Assembly (NCBI GenBank): GCA_002720865.1
Contig: PBIO01000008.1
Location: forward strand, 1 to 63,096
Direction of reading: 5' to 3'
Source: Halobacteriovorax sp.
GTDB lineage: Bacteria > Bdellovibrionota > Bacteriovoracia > Bacteriovoracales > Bacteriovoracaceae
DNA length: 63,096 nucleotides
Shown: positions 27,980-36,868 of the stretch, piece by piece
Numbering within the stretch: the first letter of the stretch is position 1
Layout: every line of letters begins with the position of its first letter
Program-made: the position numbers and the translations under genes
The notes under the pieces: model-generated
The model's database searches: none
What the model was told of the DNA's origin: nothing
The model's input: only the letters and a program-made list of their open reading frames with translations

Positions 27980-29376
27980 GCCCTGGCAATCTCGTTTTGG
28001 TTTGTTAGAGGATACCCTTGAGTAACTCCCAAGAACTTTAAAAAACTTCTTAATAGAAAATGCCGAAACTTTCTTACCCAATAATTATTCAAAAAGTTTT
28101 TCGTGTGCCACTTACCATTCTTGGCGAACTTTACTCCGTAAAAATCTAAGTTTTCCCAAATCTCAGTTTGTTTAGTAACTTGCAGGGGAATTCCTGGATA
28201 AATTCTATGAAAATATTTATTTAAGTCTCTTAAGGTTTTTAAAGTTTCAAAAAAGTTAAACCAGGATTCTCCAGGAAATCCAATGAGTATTTGGCTGTCC
28301 ACATGTATTCCTGCTTCAAAGGTATCTTTAACACATCTGTAGATCTCTTCTACAGTGTATTGCTTCTTCATCAGATCTAAAACATTCTGTGAGCCTGATT
28401 CAATTCCATAATTAACGGTATGGCATCCGGCCTTTTTCATTTTTCTTAGGAGCTCGGGGGTGAGTTTTTTATCAATTCGACAAAATCCATTCCAACCAAC
28501 TACCAGCCCCCGCTCTATAATTAAATCAACCATGGATTCAAGTAAACGGTGATTCCCATTCATAAGGCTGTCTACAATTCTAAAATCAGAAATTCCATGA
28601 TCGCGTACATGTAACTCCATTTCGTCAACGATTTGTACTGCCGTCTTTGTTCGAAAACTAACCCAGAAATTTGTTTCTGAGCAAAAAGTACAACTTGCGA
28701 TACAGCCTCTTGAAAACTCTATGGGAATATTTTGTCCAGTGTACTTACTAAAATCAAAATCTGAAAAGTCAGGGGAAGGTAGATTCTTCATTTTAAGAAG
28801 GGGACGCTCTGGTCCCAATATTAGATTACCATCTTTTTCTTTTAAGATGACACCAGGGATGAACTTTTTAGGTTGCTTACCTTGGAAATAATTTAAAAGC
28901 TCTTCGACACTCTCTTCTCCCTCTCCAATTACAGCGGCATCGATATTCAAGTTCTCAAAGTCGAACTTTGAATCTTCCTTATTAACCTGAGCACCACCTA
29001 TAAAGATCTTCAAAGAAGGATTCATCTTTCTAAGAATGGCAATGACCGTTCTGGTAATATGAATATTTGTTGAATAAACGGAAAAACCTATGGCCTCATA
29101 ATTACTTTGAAGAATTTCTTTTGTGAAATCTTGAATAAGGGGAGATATAAACGGCTTTACATGTTCACTATAGAGTTTAAAGTTTTGCCAGTAGTCAGCC
29201 TCCTCCATGCTCCAAAACTCTGAGTGAGTAGATTTGAATTTATCCCAACCTTTTATATTGTAGTCCAAGGTCGTAACTTCATGTCCCTTGTCTTGAAGGT
29301 ATCCTTTAAGAGCCGCAATACCCAGTGGAGGGGCATATGGGAGCCATGCAGGCATGAATACGAGAGCTATTTTCAT
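27976..29376 (-). CDS. B12-binding-domain radical SAM enzyme
   Basis: 466 residues. The N-terminal 190 residues have the cobalamin-binding Rossmann pattern (PYAPPLGIAALKGYL; later INIDAAVIGEGEESVEELL). The radical SAM [4Fe-4S] motif is CIASCTFC (CxxxCxxC), followed by the DSLMNGN and YGIESGSQ segments. Members methylate or rearrange lipids, tetrapyrroles or other carbon centres; the substrate is not predictable. It stands alone, convergent to nqrM. Confidence 0.9.
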   Translation of the reverse strand: MKIALVFMPAWLPYAPPLGIAALKGYLQDKGHEVTTLDYNIKGWDKFKSTHSEFWSMEEADYWQNFKLYSEHVKPFISPLIQDFTKEILQSNYEAIGFSVYSTNIHITRTVIAILRKMNPSLKIFIGGAQVNKEDSKFDFENLNIDAAVIGEGEESVEELLNYFQGKQPKKFIPGVILKEKDGNLILGPERPLLKMKNLPSPDFSDFDFSKYTGQNIPIEFSRGCIASCTFCSETNFWVSFRTKTAVQIVDEMELHVRDHGISDFRIVDSLMNGNHRLLESMVDLIIERGLVVGWNGFCRIDKKLTPELLRKMKKAGCHTVNYGIESGSQNVLDLMKKQYTVEEIYRCVKDTFEAGIHVDSQILIGFPGESWFNFFETLKTLRDLNKYFHRIYPGIPLQVTKQTEIWENLDFYGVKFAKNGKWHTKNFLNNYWVRKFRHFLLRSFLKFLGVTQGYPLTNQNEIARA

Positions 29377-29528
29377 TGACTCTATATTAGCAAAGAAACC
29401 AGTCCCTTCAAAACGCTTAAAACGAGGGTGTTTTGTTAATAATATTAGTCAGTTCCAGTATTTTGATAAGTGCATTATAATCATAATGAGGAAAGGAGAT
29501 CTTCCATAATCAGGAACAAGGTAGAGCG

Positions 29529-30476
29529 GTGGCCCTAATACTTAAGTATTATAAAAATTTTATTTCGCTTTTCGTTTTTGTCATAGGTTTGACCTATCTA
29601 TTCTATAATGCTGAAGTTCATCATATTGCGGGTTTAGATTGGAGAATTGGAATTGGGGTTATTATCCTTCATGGCCTTTTTTATTTTCTTCTTACTATTC
29701 CTCAGCTCTATATCCTAAGAAATTTGAATACTAAAGTTAACCTTGGACAACTTTTTTCAATTACGATCCTGACAAACTTTTTAAATCTATTACTACCTGC
29801 AAGAGGTGGAATATTTTTAAGAGGGATCATCTTTCATAAAAATTATGGAATGAAAAAAAGGGACTATGCAGCCTTTTCGTTGTTCATGAGTCTAACGGGC
29901 CTTTTTGTCATGGGAGCTCTTGGAGTAGTTTTTTTTCCTTTAATGGATTGGGATGGAGAAAAGCCCTCCGTTTTACTTATAGGAGGAGCGTCTAGCCTAA
30001 TGCTCTTTGGCTTTTACGGACTTTATTCAACAAAAGCTCTCGCAAAATGGAGCAAAAAAATAGAAGTGCTTTATCATGAAAAAACGAACTGGAGTAAAAT
30101 CAATAAAAAAAGAAACTTTATTACGACCAGCCTCTTCTATGGCGCAAGCGCCCTATCTCATGCCGCAAGAATTTACCTTTTATCACTATATTTTTATTTA
30201 GAACTAGACTTCTTTGACGTCTCTGGTTTGACAATTTTATTACTGCTAATAAATACAGTGCCGATCCTGCCAGGTAATATAGGAGTAAAGGAAGTTTCCT
30301 TATCTGGAATACTATCTCTGATGGGGCATAACCCTCAGATAGGATTCTTTATCGCAATTGTTGATAGAGTTATGGAATTAATCTTTTTAGGTATTCTTGG
30401 AGTCATCTTTTCTTTTAAGTGGAATATATGGAATGAATGGGGAAAAACTAATCAAGATCTTCTAAAAGATGAGTAG
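29529..30476 (+). CDS. UPF0104 / lysylphosphatidylglycerol synthase-type membrane protein
   Basis: 315 residues with about eight hydrophobic helices. LLPARGGIFLRG and the late PILPGNIGVKEVSLSGIL segment match the flippase-like transmembrane domain shared by MprF and AglD-type proteins. It has no synthase domain, so it may move or recruit a lipid-linked molecule. It starts at a GTG and is a single gene with no terminator seen. Confidence 0.72.
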   Translation: MALILKYYKNFISLFVFVIGLTYLFYNAEVHHIAGLDWRIGIGVIILHGLFYFLLTIPQLYILRNLNTKVNLGQLFSITILTNFLNLLLPARGGIFLRGIIFHKNYGMKKRDYAAFSLFMSLTGLFVMGALGVVFFPLMDWDGEKPSVLLIGGASSLMLFGFYGLYSTKALAKWSKKIEVLYHEKTNWSKINKKRNFITTSLFYGASALSHAARIYLLSLYFYLELDFFDVSGLTILLLLINTVPILPGNIGVKEVSLSGILSLMGHNPQIGFFIAIVDRVMELIFLGILGVIFSFKWNIWNEWGKTNQDLLKDE

Positions 30477-30721
30477 CCCCTTCGCTGTAACGTGTTAGAG
30501 TTTTAGCCGCACTGCGACTGCAATTGAAAAAACCAAGAAAACTAAACTCCAAGTAAATATCAAAGACCCTTCTAGAGTCCATTAGAGCGCTTCTGACATC
30601 AATTCTTTTGCATGGGACTATGATAGACAGGCTTTAAAGAATCGCCTTTGAATCAACGGTAACAGAAGCTTTTCACTCAAGGAATAAGTTGTTAAAATTT
30701 CAACGAGTTACGAAAAAAAGT
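30477..30721. other. Non-coding spacer between the UPF0104 gene and tRNA-Leu
   Basis: About 245 bases without a supported gene. No strong terminator, promoter or conserved structure was found on either strand. It would hold the 3' trailer of the tRNA transcript, which runs leftward. Confidence 0.5.
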
Positions 30722-30808
30722 TGGTGCCCGAGGCCGGACTTGAACCGGCACGTCCGTGAGGACGAGGGATTTTAAATCCCTTGTGTCTACCAATTTCACC
30801 ACCCGGGC
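30722..30808 (-). tRNA. tRNA-Leu (anticodon TAA)
   Basis: 87 bases on the minus strand. The acceptor GCCCGGG pairs with CTCGGGC, and CCA is encoded at the 3' end. The anticodon stem is AGGGA/TCCCT with loop TTTAAAA, giving anticodon TAA. A long variable arm (GTCCTCACGGAC) is typical of class II leucine tRNAs. The T-arm is GCCGGTTCAAGTCCGGC. It reads UUA codons, which should be frequent in this AT-rich genome. Confidence 0.96.
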
Positions 30809-30869
30809 AAAAGGGTAAGGTCAACTGAATGCAGTTTGAGATTTTGGACTATCGTCGGGAGTTCTGTCA

Positions 30870-32426
30870 ATGAAATTTACGGGTCTTTCCCTAGTTCTTT
30901 TATTTTTATTAGCTTCCTGCACCTCAAGAAAAGAAGGTCTAAAGCGTGTAGAAGCTGTTCCTGTTTGGTTTAAGACAGATAAACGCTTTTCTAATCAAGA
31001 TCAAAATGGCGCGCCTTTAACTCATCCATTTTTTGACTTGGCGCCATTTGGCTCTACAAAAGATAACTCTATAAACTTTTTTGTTACTACGCCCATAAAC
31101 TCAAAGCATTATTACGATATAGATCTCGTCTCTGGGATGCTTTACAGAAAACATAGTTATTGCGAGCAGGTCGATATTTGGGAAAAATATGAATCCGATA
31201 TCCATAGACCTAGATTTGCAATTGGGGTAGTTCCTCGGTTACTTGACCAATTAGGAAACCCTCAAAAAATCATTGTGTTTGGAAAAAAGAATTACTTTCA
31301 TAAATTTAAACACGATGTGACATATAGCCAAAGGGCCAAAGTGGTAGGTGGGGTTATTCACCAATATTGCCAGAATCATCCCTGTAAAACGAGGGATAAC
31401 TGGTTATCTACTCTTGTATTGATCGGTGTTAACTCTGAAGATCCTAGATATTCCCAAATTAAAAACTTAAGCCAACTCAAAAAGAAAGTTAATTGGAACT
31501 ATTTTAAAGCTTTTATGGAAAATGGCTTTGGTAGAACTAAGAATGGACCATTTGAGGCTCCCGCTTATCGAATGGTAGGTGAAGTTCCAGGAAAAGAAGC
31601 ACTCAAGTTTGCTATTACGAAAGGACATTTGTTTAAATTTGAAGAAATGAGGAGATTGCGAACGAGTTGTCAAAAACTTTATGACTACCTTTGGGAAGGG
31701 TCAAAGGTCGTTAGGCAGTTGGCAAAAGAAAAGTCTAAAATTGAAAAGAAAAACAAGAAGAAAAGCGACTACCTTTTCGTGATAGAGAATAAATATAGTG
31801 ATACCAAAGCTGCCGTAACCGTAAATCGCTTTGAAGAACAGTCAATTCTTAAGAAAAATAAGACAAAAGAATTAATGGACTTTAAAGGTAATAAGAAAAA
31901 GTATTCGGATTTTTCTACGTTCTTTTTTGATTTTTACGGGAAGTACTCTAAAAGATACAAGACTTGTATCAAGTTTGTGAAGCCAAGTAATTTAAGTGAA
32001 GATGCACAAAGGCATTGGTTCTTTGCCTTTGTGAATGGATATATGAAGCTTGAAGATGTGGATTATATCTATAGGTGTGGCAAAAGAGGCTGGGTTGAGA
32101 ATAGTCGTCTTTCAAATGGGAAAAGAATTTTTGACTTGACCGCAAATCGAAAATGCTTAGCCTACTCACTTGATTATGCTTTTGATCAAGTCGTTACAGT
32201 TAATACAGGTTTAAAAAGAGCATCCAGACCTTTTAATCGCTTTATTGAGTACGATTATGGTGTTGGGGGTTCTCACCGTAAGATTCAATCTTGGATTTAC
32301 GACAATGGTAAGAAAATTTCCTGCTCCGAAAGTGAAGACGTTGAGGCTAGAGAAAACTGGAAAAAGAAAAACCCTGAGACAATTTTTCCTCGTGACGTTC
32401 AATGGAAGCGTTTTACAGTTGAATAA
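30870..32426 (+). CDS. Large lipoprotein of unknown function
   Basis: 518 residues with a lipoprotein signal ending LLASC (Cys17). The mature protein is Lys-rich and aromatic-rich and has about ten cysteines, including a YCQNHPC pair, so disulfides outside the cytoplasm are likely. A Lys/Glu stretch near residues 285-300 may be helical. No family recognised. It ends only eight bases before the NuoB-like gene, so the two could be co-transcribed, but no functional link is known. Confidence 0.6.
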   Translation: MKFTGLSLVLLFLLASCTSRKEGLKRVEAVPVWFKTDKRFSNQDQNGAPLTHPFFDLAPFGSTKDNSINFFVTTPINSKHYYDIDLVSGMLYRKHSYCEQVDIWEKYESDIHRPRFAIGVVPRLLDQLGNPQKIIVFGKKNYFHKFKHDVTYSQRAKVVGGVIHQYCQNHPCKTRDNWLSTLVLIGVNSEDPRYSQIKNLSQLKKKVNWNYFKAFMENGFGRTKNGPFEAPAYRMVGEVPGKEALKFAITKGHLFKFEEMRRLRTSCQKLYDYLWEGSKVVRQLAKEKSKIEKKNKKKSDYLFVIENKYSDTKAAVTVNRFEEQSILKKNKTKELMDFKGNKKKYSDFSTFFFDFYGKYSKRYKTCIKFVKPSNLSEDAQRHWFFAFVNGYMKLEDVDYIYRCGKRGWVENSRLSNGKRIFDLTANRKCLAYSLDYAFDQVVTVNTGLKRASRPFNRFIEYDYGVGGSHRKIQSWIYDNGKKISCSESEDVEARENWKKKNPETIFPRDVQWKRFTVE

Positions 32427-32434
32427 AAATATAG

Positions 32435-32959
32435 ATGAATGACTCGAACATGAACTCCAATATAATTTCAGAAGTGGCCTTTACGGCTAATTCTGAAAGC
32501 TTTTTAAAAAAATGGAATGAATCGATTCTCCAAGATGAGCTATGGCCCTTTCCTGTTTCATTTTCTTGTTGTGCCTCAGAGTTAAGAAGCTTTAGAGGGA
32601 TGCAAAACTCATCTAGTTATGTCGATGTTTCTGATATTTCTCGCCCACCAGAAAAGGCAGACTTATTGATCGTGGGAGGAACAATTTCTCAAAAGATTGC
32701 TCCTCATCTCATAGATATCTACGAGAGAATGCCTGAAGAAAAATGGGTGCTAGCTGTAGGGGCTTGTGCTTCAAGCGGTGGACCTTACTGGACCCATAAT
32801 GTTGTTCAGGGTCTGAGTCAAATAATTCCGGTAGATGTATACCTTCCAGGTTGTCCTCCCTCTAAAGAAATGATTATTCAGTCTTTTGAAGCCATTAGGG
32901 AAAGAGTTGCGAAAAAAGTCTCTGCTCTCTCACAGACTAGGTGGAGTCTCAATGTTTGA
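32435..32959 (+). CDS. NuoB-like Fe-S subunit of a complex-I-related enzyme
   Basis: 174 residues. All four ligands of the N2 [4Fe-4S] cluster are in place: Cys45 and Cys46 (FSCCASE), Cys111 (VGACASSGG) and Cys140 (LPGCPPS). The ADLLIVGGTISQKIAP stretch aligns with the NuoB core. The segment between cluster Cys46 and this stretch is shorter than in classical NuoB, removing part of the loop that lines the quinone cavity. It is the first of three overlapping genes (NuoB, NuoCD, NuoI). No NuoA, EFG, H or J-N genes lie in the window. Confidence 0.88.
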   Translation: MNDSNMNSNIISEVAFTANSESFLKKWNESILQDELWPFPVSFSCCASELRSFRGMQNSSSYVDVSDISRPPEKADLLIVGGTISQKIAPHLIDIYERMPEEKWVLAVGACASSGGPYWTHNVVQGLSQIIPVDVYLPGCPPSKEMIIQSFEAIRERVAKKVSALSQTRWSLNV

Positions 32960-34652
32960 CTTTCAAGAGCAGGAAGACCTGGACCTTATTAATAATCGCA
33001 AGTTACTGCTTAATGAACTTGAGCTTGAGTTTGGTGAGAATCTGACTTTAGGCACGACAGAAAATATTTCGATAGTTGTGAGTCCATCTAGTTACCTTGA
33101 GAAAATTTTGCAACTTAAAAATAGTTTTGGTTTTAATTTCTTCTTAAATTTATGGATTAGTGACAATATTGCCGACGGAGAAAACTTTGAGCTAATGGTT
33201 CAACTTCTCAATATGGACACCCATCAAAGAGCCATTATCACATGCCCGGTCACAGAACTAGAACCAGTTCCTAGCCTTTCAGATATTTATCATGGAGCTT
33301 TTTGGTGTGAACAAGAATCATGGGATATGTATGGCGTAAGTTTTGACTCTATTCCAAAAGAAAGAATTCTTTCACCAGAAGGGATGGAAGGCCATACCCT
33401 AAGAAAAAACTTTGAACCTAAGCCGTTTAGATTAAAGCAGTCTGTCGATTACAGCTTTTCGCCGGACCCAAGAGTTTCACGAAGTGAGTGGAAGAGAAGA
33501 TCTGTTCACAAGTTAGATATGTTTGGAGGGGAAGTAAACGGACCCCTTAGAGCTATTGTAGAAGTTTATGATGAGGTTATTGAAAGAGGGCGATTGGAGA
33601 TAGGTTATCTCCATAGAGGTGTGGAGAAAATATTTGAGAATCTAAGTCTCAACCAAATTCAGCCACATCTTTGCCGAATCAATACGAGTTCACCCACCAT
33701 GTTTCAGCAGGCTTGGTTTGGTGGAATTGAAAAATATTTAGGTGTTCATATTCCAGATAGAGCTAAAGCTCTAAGAATGGTCTTTAATGAACTAGACAGA
33801 ATTTATGAACACCTCGACACCATTGGTAGGATCGTTGACAATTTAGGCTGTTACCCTTTTTTAAAAGAAACTATAGAAATGCAAGAGTCTATTTTAATGG
33901 TCATGAAAAAATACTCAGGTCAAAGACTAAATGGAAGCTTAATTTGTTTAGGTGGAGTCAAGAGTGATGTTCCTAAGGGTTGGCTAACTGAATGTTTGAA
34001 CTTACTAGGCTTTTTAGAGAAAAAAGTACTCGAGGTAACTAAGTTAATTTCAAACTCAACGCTTTGGATGAAACGGCTGTGCCGATTTGAACTAAATTCA
34101 AAGCAGGCTATGGATTGGGGGGTTTCAGGCCCTAACTTGAGAGCTTCCGGGGTCAATTATGACATGAGGAAGGTTTCACCTCATTATTTTTATAACGATA
34201 TTGAGTTCGAGGTACCTCTGGGAATTAATGGTCAATGTTATGATCGATATTTAGTTAGAGTTGAGGAAATTCTTCAATCTCTTTCAATCATTAGTCAGCT
34301 TTTAGATAACCTACCTCTAGGTGATACTAAAACCAAAGATAATCGAGTACTAATTCCGCGCAAACAAGATGTTTACTCCGAAACTAACGCACTTATTCAG
34401 CATTATCGATTTTATGATGGAGGAGTGATTCTTCCAGAAGGGGAGTTTTATAACTCAATCGAATCTTCTAATGGAGAGTTAGGTTTCTATGTCCATTCAA
34501 GAGGAGAGAGTACTTTAAATAGAGTTAAGCTAAGAACCCCAGGCTTTTACTCAGGCCAATGTTTTACTGATATTTGTGAAGGTGGAAGTATAGAAGAGCT
34601 TCCCTTAGTTATTAACTCTCTAAATTTAGTTGTAGGGGAGATCGATAGATGA
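32952..34652 (+). CDS. Fused NuoC-NuoD-like subunit lacking canonical quinone-site residues
   Basis: 566 residues. Residues 1-165 are NuoC-like (LSDIYHGAFWCEQESWDMYG); the rest is NuoD-like (IGYLHRGVEKIFEN, IPDRAKALRMVFNELDRI, ending LVVGEIDR). Where NuoD has GPxHPxxHG at the quinone loop, this protein has FGGEVNG, a deletion that removes both histidines. At the conserved quinone-contacting Tyr it has Thr or Ser (CRINTSS). The CxxC pairs of [NiFe]-hydrogenase large subunits are also missing. It is probably a structural or redox core with a changed acceptor. The ATG at 32952 has GGTGGAG six bases upstream and overlaps the NuoB gene. Confidence 0.85.
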   Translation: MFDFQEQEDLDLINNRKLLLNELELEFGENLTLGTTENISIVVSPSSYLEKILQLKNSFGFNFFLNLWISDNIADGENFELMVQLLNMDTHQRAIITCPVTELEPVPSLSDIYHGAFWCEQESWDMYGVSFDSIPKERILSPEGMEGHTLRKNFEPKPFRLKQSVDYSFSPDPRVSRSEWKRRSVHKLDMFGGEVNGPLRAIVEVYDEVIERGRLEIGYLHRGVEKIFENLSLNQIQPHLCRINTSSPTMFQQAWFGGIEKYLGVHIPDRAKALRMVFNELDRIYEHLDTIGRIVDNLGCYPFLKETIEMQESILMVMKKYSGQRLNGSLICLGGVKSDVPKGWLTECLNLLGFLEKKVLEVTKLISNSTLWMKRLCRFELNSKQAMDWGVSGPNLRASGVNYDMRKVSPHYFYNDIEFEVPLGINGQCYDRYLVRVEEILQSLSIISQLLDNLPLGDTKTKDNRVLIPRKQDVYSETNALIQHYRFYDGGVILPEGEFYNSIESSNGELGFYVHSRGESTLNRVKLRTPGFYSGQCFTDICEGGSIEELPLVINSLNLVVGEIDR

Positions 34653-35119
34653 TCCTTGGGAAGAACCTCTATAGTAAGTCGTCAAAAATACTTAATCTAT
34701 TGAGAATTTTTAATTTAATATTACCTTCGATATGGAAGAAGTCATCCGACAAATTTGGAAACTCTGAAATACAAAATGAGGTAGGTGCGCCGGCCCTCAC
34801 CCTAACGGACACAGGTGGGCTACGCTGTACCAGTTGCATGCTTTGCCAAAATATATGTCCAAGCTTTTGCATTAAGATAGAAACTTTTGAACATGCAGAA
34901 GAAGAAGCGGCTCCCTTAAACTTTGATATTAATATTCTAAAGTGCACTTTTTGTGGATTATGCGAAGAGGCTTGTCCTGTAGACGCTATTCGAATGGTAG
35001 GACCAATGCCGATGGCCGGACATAGTGAACAAAATTGGATTTGGGATAAAGAATACTTAAGCACTTATGCAGGTGAGCTTAGAAGTAAGGTTGGGGAAGA
35101 TCGCCCCTTGATGCCCTAA
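34649..35119 (+). CDS. NuoI-like 2x[4Fe-4S] ferredoxin subunit
   Basis: 156 residues with two cluster motifs, CTSCMLCQNICP and CTFCGLCEEACP, spaced as in NuoI. The amphipathic N-terminal helix region (about residues 8-32) fits docking to a membrane arm. It carries electrons towards the NuoB-type cluster. Overlaps the NuoCD-like gene by four bases. The source of electrons (NuoEFG or another dehydrogenase) is not in the window. Its stop shares CTAA with convergent aat. Confidence 0.9.
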   Translation: MILGKNLYSKSSKILNLLRIFNLILPSIWKKSSDKFGNSEIQNEVGAPALTLTDTGGLRCTSCMLCQNICPSFCIKIETFEHAEEEAAPLNFDINILKCTFCGLCEEACPVDAIRMVGPMPMAGHSEQNWIWDKEYLSTYAGELRSKVGEDRPLMP

Positions 35120-35784
35120 GAAAATATTTCGAAGAAGTTTATTTTCTTTTCCTCACTAATCCGTTTTAAAAAGTTATCTCGAGAGATTTCTTTGCCTCCA
35201 AAAGCCTCAACAATCGGAGTTACCATCTGGGTATCTAAATAGTTAATTCCGTAGTCTGACAATCGCTCCATTAACCTATAGAGCGCTATCTTGGAGGCAT
35301 TTGATTCTCTGTAAAACATCGACTCACCCGAAACATGACCACCAACTAATACACCGTAAAGTCCGCCGACTAATTCTCCGGTCTCTTTATTTATTGTTTC
35401 AACGGAGTAGGCATGGCCCGCGTTATGAAAATTTATATAGCCTTGAATAATTTCAGGAGTAATCCAAGTTTCAGATTCATTCTTTCTATTTTTAATGCAG
35501 GCACATGCTTCAATTACATCCATGAAACAAGTATTGAACCTCACTTCAAATTGACCTCGCTTTAATGCTTTTTTAAGACTTGTTGAAACGATTAAATCCT
35601 TATAATCCAGTACCCCTCTAGGGTCAGGGCTAAACCAAGCGAGTGGAAATTCTCTAGAAATTGGCCAAGGAAATATTCCCCTTCGATAAGCTAGTTTTAA
35701 TGAAGAGACCTCTAGGTCTCCTCCAACTGCAACGAGTCCCGATTCATCTGCTGTATCAACTGAGGGAAAGTCGAGAATGGCCAT
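35116..35784 (-). CDS. aat: Leucyl/phenylalanyl-tRNA-protein transferase
   Basis: 222 residues. GLVAVGGDLEVSSLKLAYRRGIFPWP and WFSPDPRGVL are the family signature. It adds Leu or Phe to N-terminal Lys/Arg of proteins, marking them for ClpAP under the N-end rule. The ATG at 35784 is chosen; a longer frame from a TTG at 35817 would overlap the arginase gene. It is the last gene of a four-gene minus-strand run, one base after the arginase-family gene. Confidence 0.93.
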   Translation of the reverse strand: MAILDFPSVDTADESGLVAVGGDLEVSSLKLAYRRGIFPWPISREFPLAWFSPDPRGVLDYKDLIVSTSLKKALKRGQFEVRFNTCFMDVIEACACIKNRKNESETWITPEIIQGYINFHNAGHAYSVETINKETGELVGGLYGVLVGGHVSGESMFYRESNASKIALYRLMERLSDYGINYLDTQMVTPIVEAFGGKEISRDNFLKRISEEKKINFFEIFS

Positions 35785-35785
35785 A

Positions 35786-36856
35786 TCAATCAAAAGCCTC
35801 AAGAAGTTTTGAGGCAATTAAAGAGGCAACATCAAGAGTCGTTTCAGGTTCTGGGGATGATTTCGTTTTGCTTCCGTAGTGGTTAATGAAGGGAGCAACT
35901 TCAACTAAGTCGGCTCCAATAGTTTCAAATTGACTAGCTACTCTGTCAATAATAAGGCTTGCTTCGTGAGGTCTTAGGCCCCCTTCCTCGGGTGTACCTG
36001 TTGCAGAGGCATACTCTGAATCAATTGCATCAATATCAAAACTAATATAAATTTTTGTAACACCCTGACTATTAAATTGAGATATTATCTGATCTGCTAT
36101 TTTTTCAGGTCCATTGATTCTCGTTTCTTCTGCCCAGTACTGCGAAATTTTATATTTTTCTTCCCAGTAAGCTTTTTCTTTTCCGCTTCTTCGGATTCCC
36201 ACCTGTGCTAAATGTTGTGGGCTTTTTAAATGGGGGAGTATATTAGCTGCCCAAGTTGCAAAACACTTATCAATACCTAGTCTCTCCTCAAGTAGGTCCG
36301 TATGGGCATCAAAATGAAGGATACCAAGATCTGGGTTTTTCTTAATAAATGGTGGTAGGAGACCGGCACTTACTGAGTGATCTCCACCAAGAGATAGAAT
36401 TTTCTTATTCGAATTTAAAAGTGTCTCGATAACCATCTCGCATATTGATAATGCAGAAACTGGTAGCTTTAGGTCTTCTCTAAATAAAGCCTTTCTTATT
36501 TTTGAAATAGTCTCTTGGTTTAGATAACTATCATGCAATAAGTGTGGAACAACTCTAATATCTCCGATATCAAAATAAGATGAAATTTTAGATTTTATCA
36601 ACGACTCTCTTATAAACAGCGGCCCCCAATTGGCTCCTCGAACTATTCCACCACCATTATCGCTAGGGACGCCTAGTAGGAGATGTTTGGTTCCGTCCTG
36701 AATCTGTTCTAACGATTTCTCCCATGAACTCTGAATATCATTGCTTCCGTATAAAGAGTTTTGGACAAAAGACTTTTTCTCTTTTCCCGTTTCCACAGTA
36801 AAGACCCCGTCTCCAGGTGGGCAAAGTAAGTTTTTAAAGATGTCTAATTCTTTCAT
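35786..36856 (-). CDS. Arginase/agmatinase-family ureohydrolase
   Basis: 356 residues. The two-manganese site is intact: GGDHSVSAG, FDAHTDL and SFDIDAID, with the Glu in LVEVAP. The family includes arginase, agmatinase and formimidoylglutamase. The GIRRSGKE segment and long N-terminus do not decide among them. It lies in a run with a 2-hydroxyacid dehydrogenase and aat; no polyamine or histidine-degradation genes are nearby. Confidence 0.88.
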   Translation of the reverse strand: MKELDIFKNLLCPPGDGVFTVETGKEKKSFVQNSLYGSNDIQSSWEKSLEQIQDGTKHLLLGVPSDNGGGIVRGANWGPLFIRESLIKSKISSYFDIGDIRVVPHLLHDSYLNQETISKIRKALFREDLKLPVSALSICEMVIETLLNSNKKILSLGGDHSVSAGLLPPFIKKNPDLGILHFDAHTDLLEERLGIDKCFATWAANILPHLKSPQHLAQVGIRRSGKEKAYWEEKYKISQYWAEETRINGPEKIADQIISQFNSQGVTKIYISFDIDAIDSEYASATGTPEEGGLRPHEASLIIDRVASQFETIGADLVEVAPFINHYGSKTKSSPEPETTLDVASLIASKLLEAFD

Positions 36857-36868
36857 TTTTCTAGGCTA

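Noticed and set aside
32952-34652. Reading the NuoCD-like protein as a [NiFe]-hydrogenase large subunit
   Set aside because: Both CxxC motifs that bind nickel are missing; only isolated cysteines occur.
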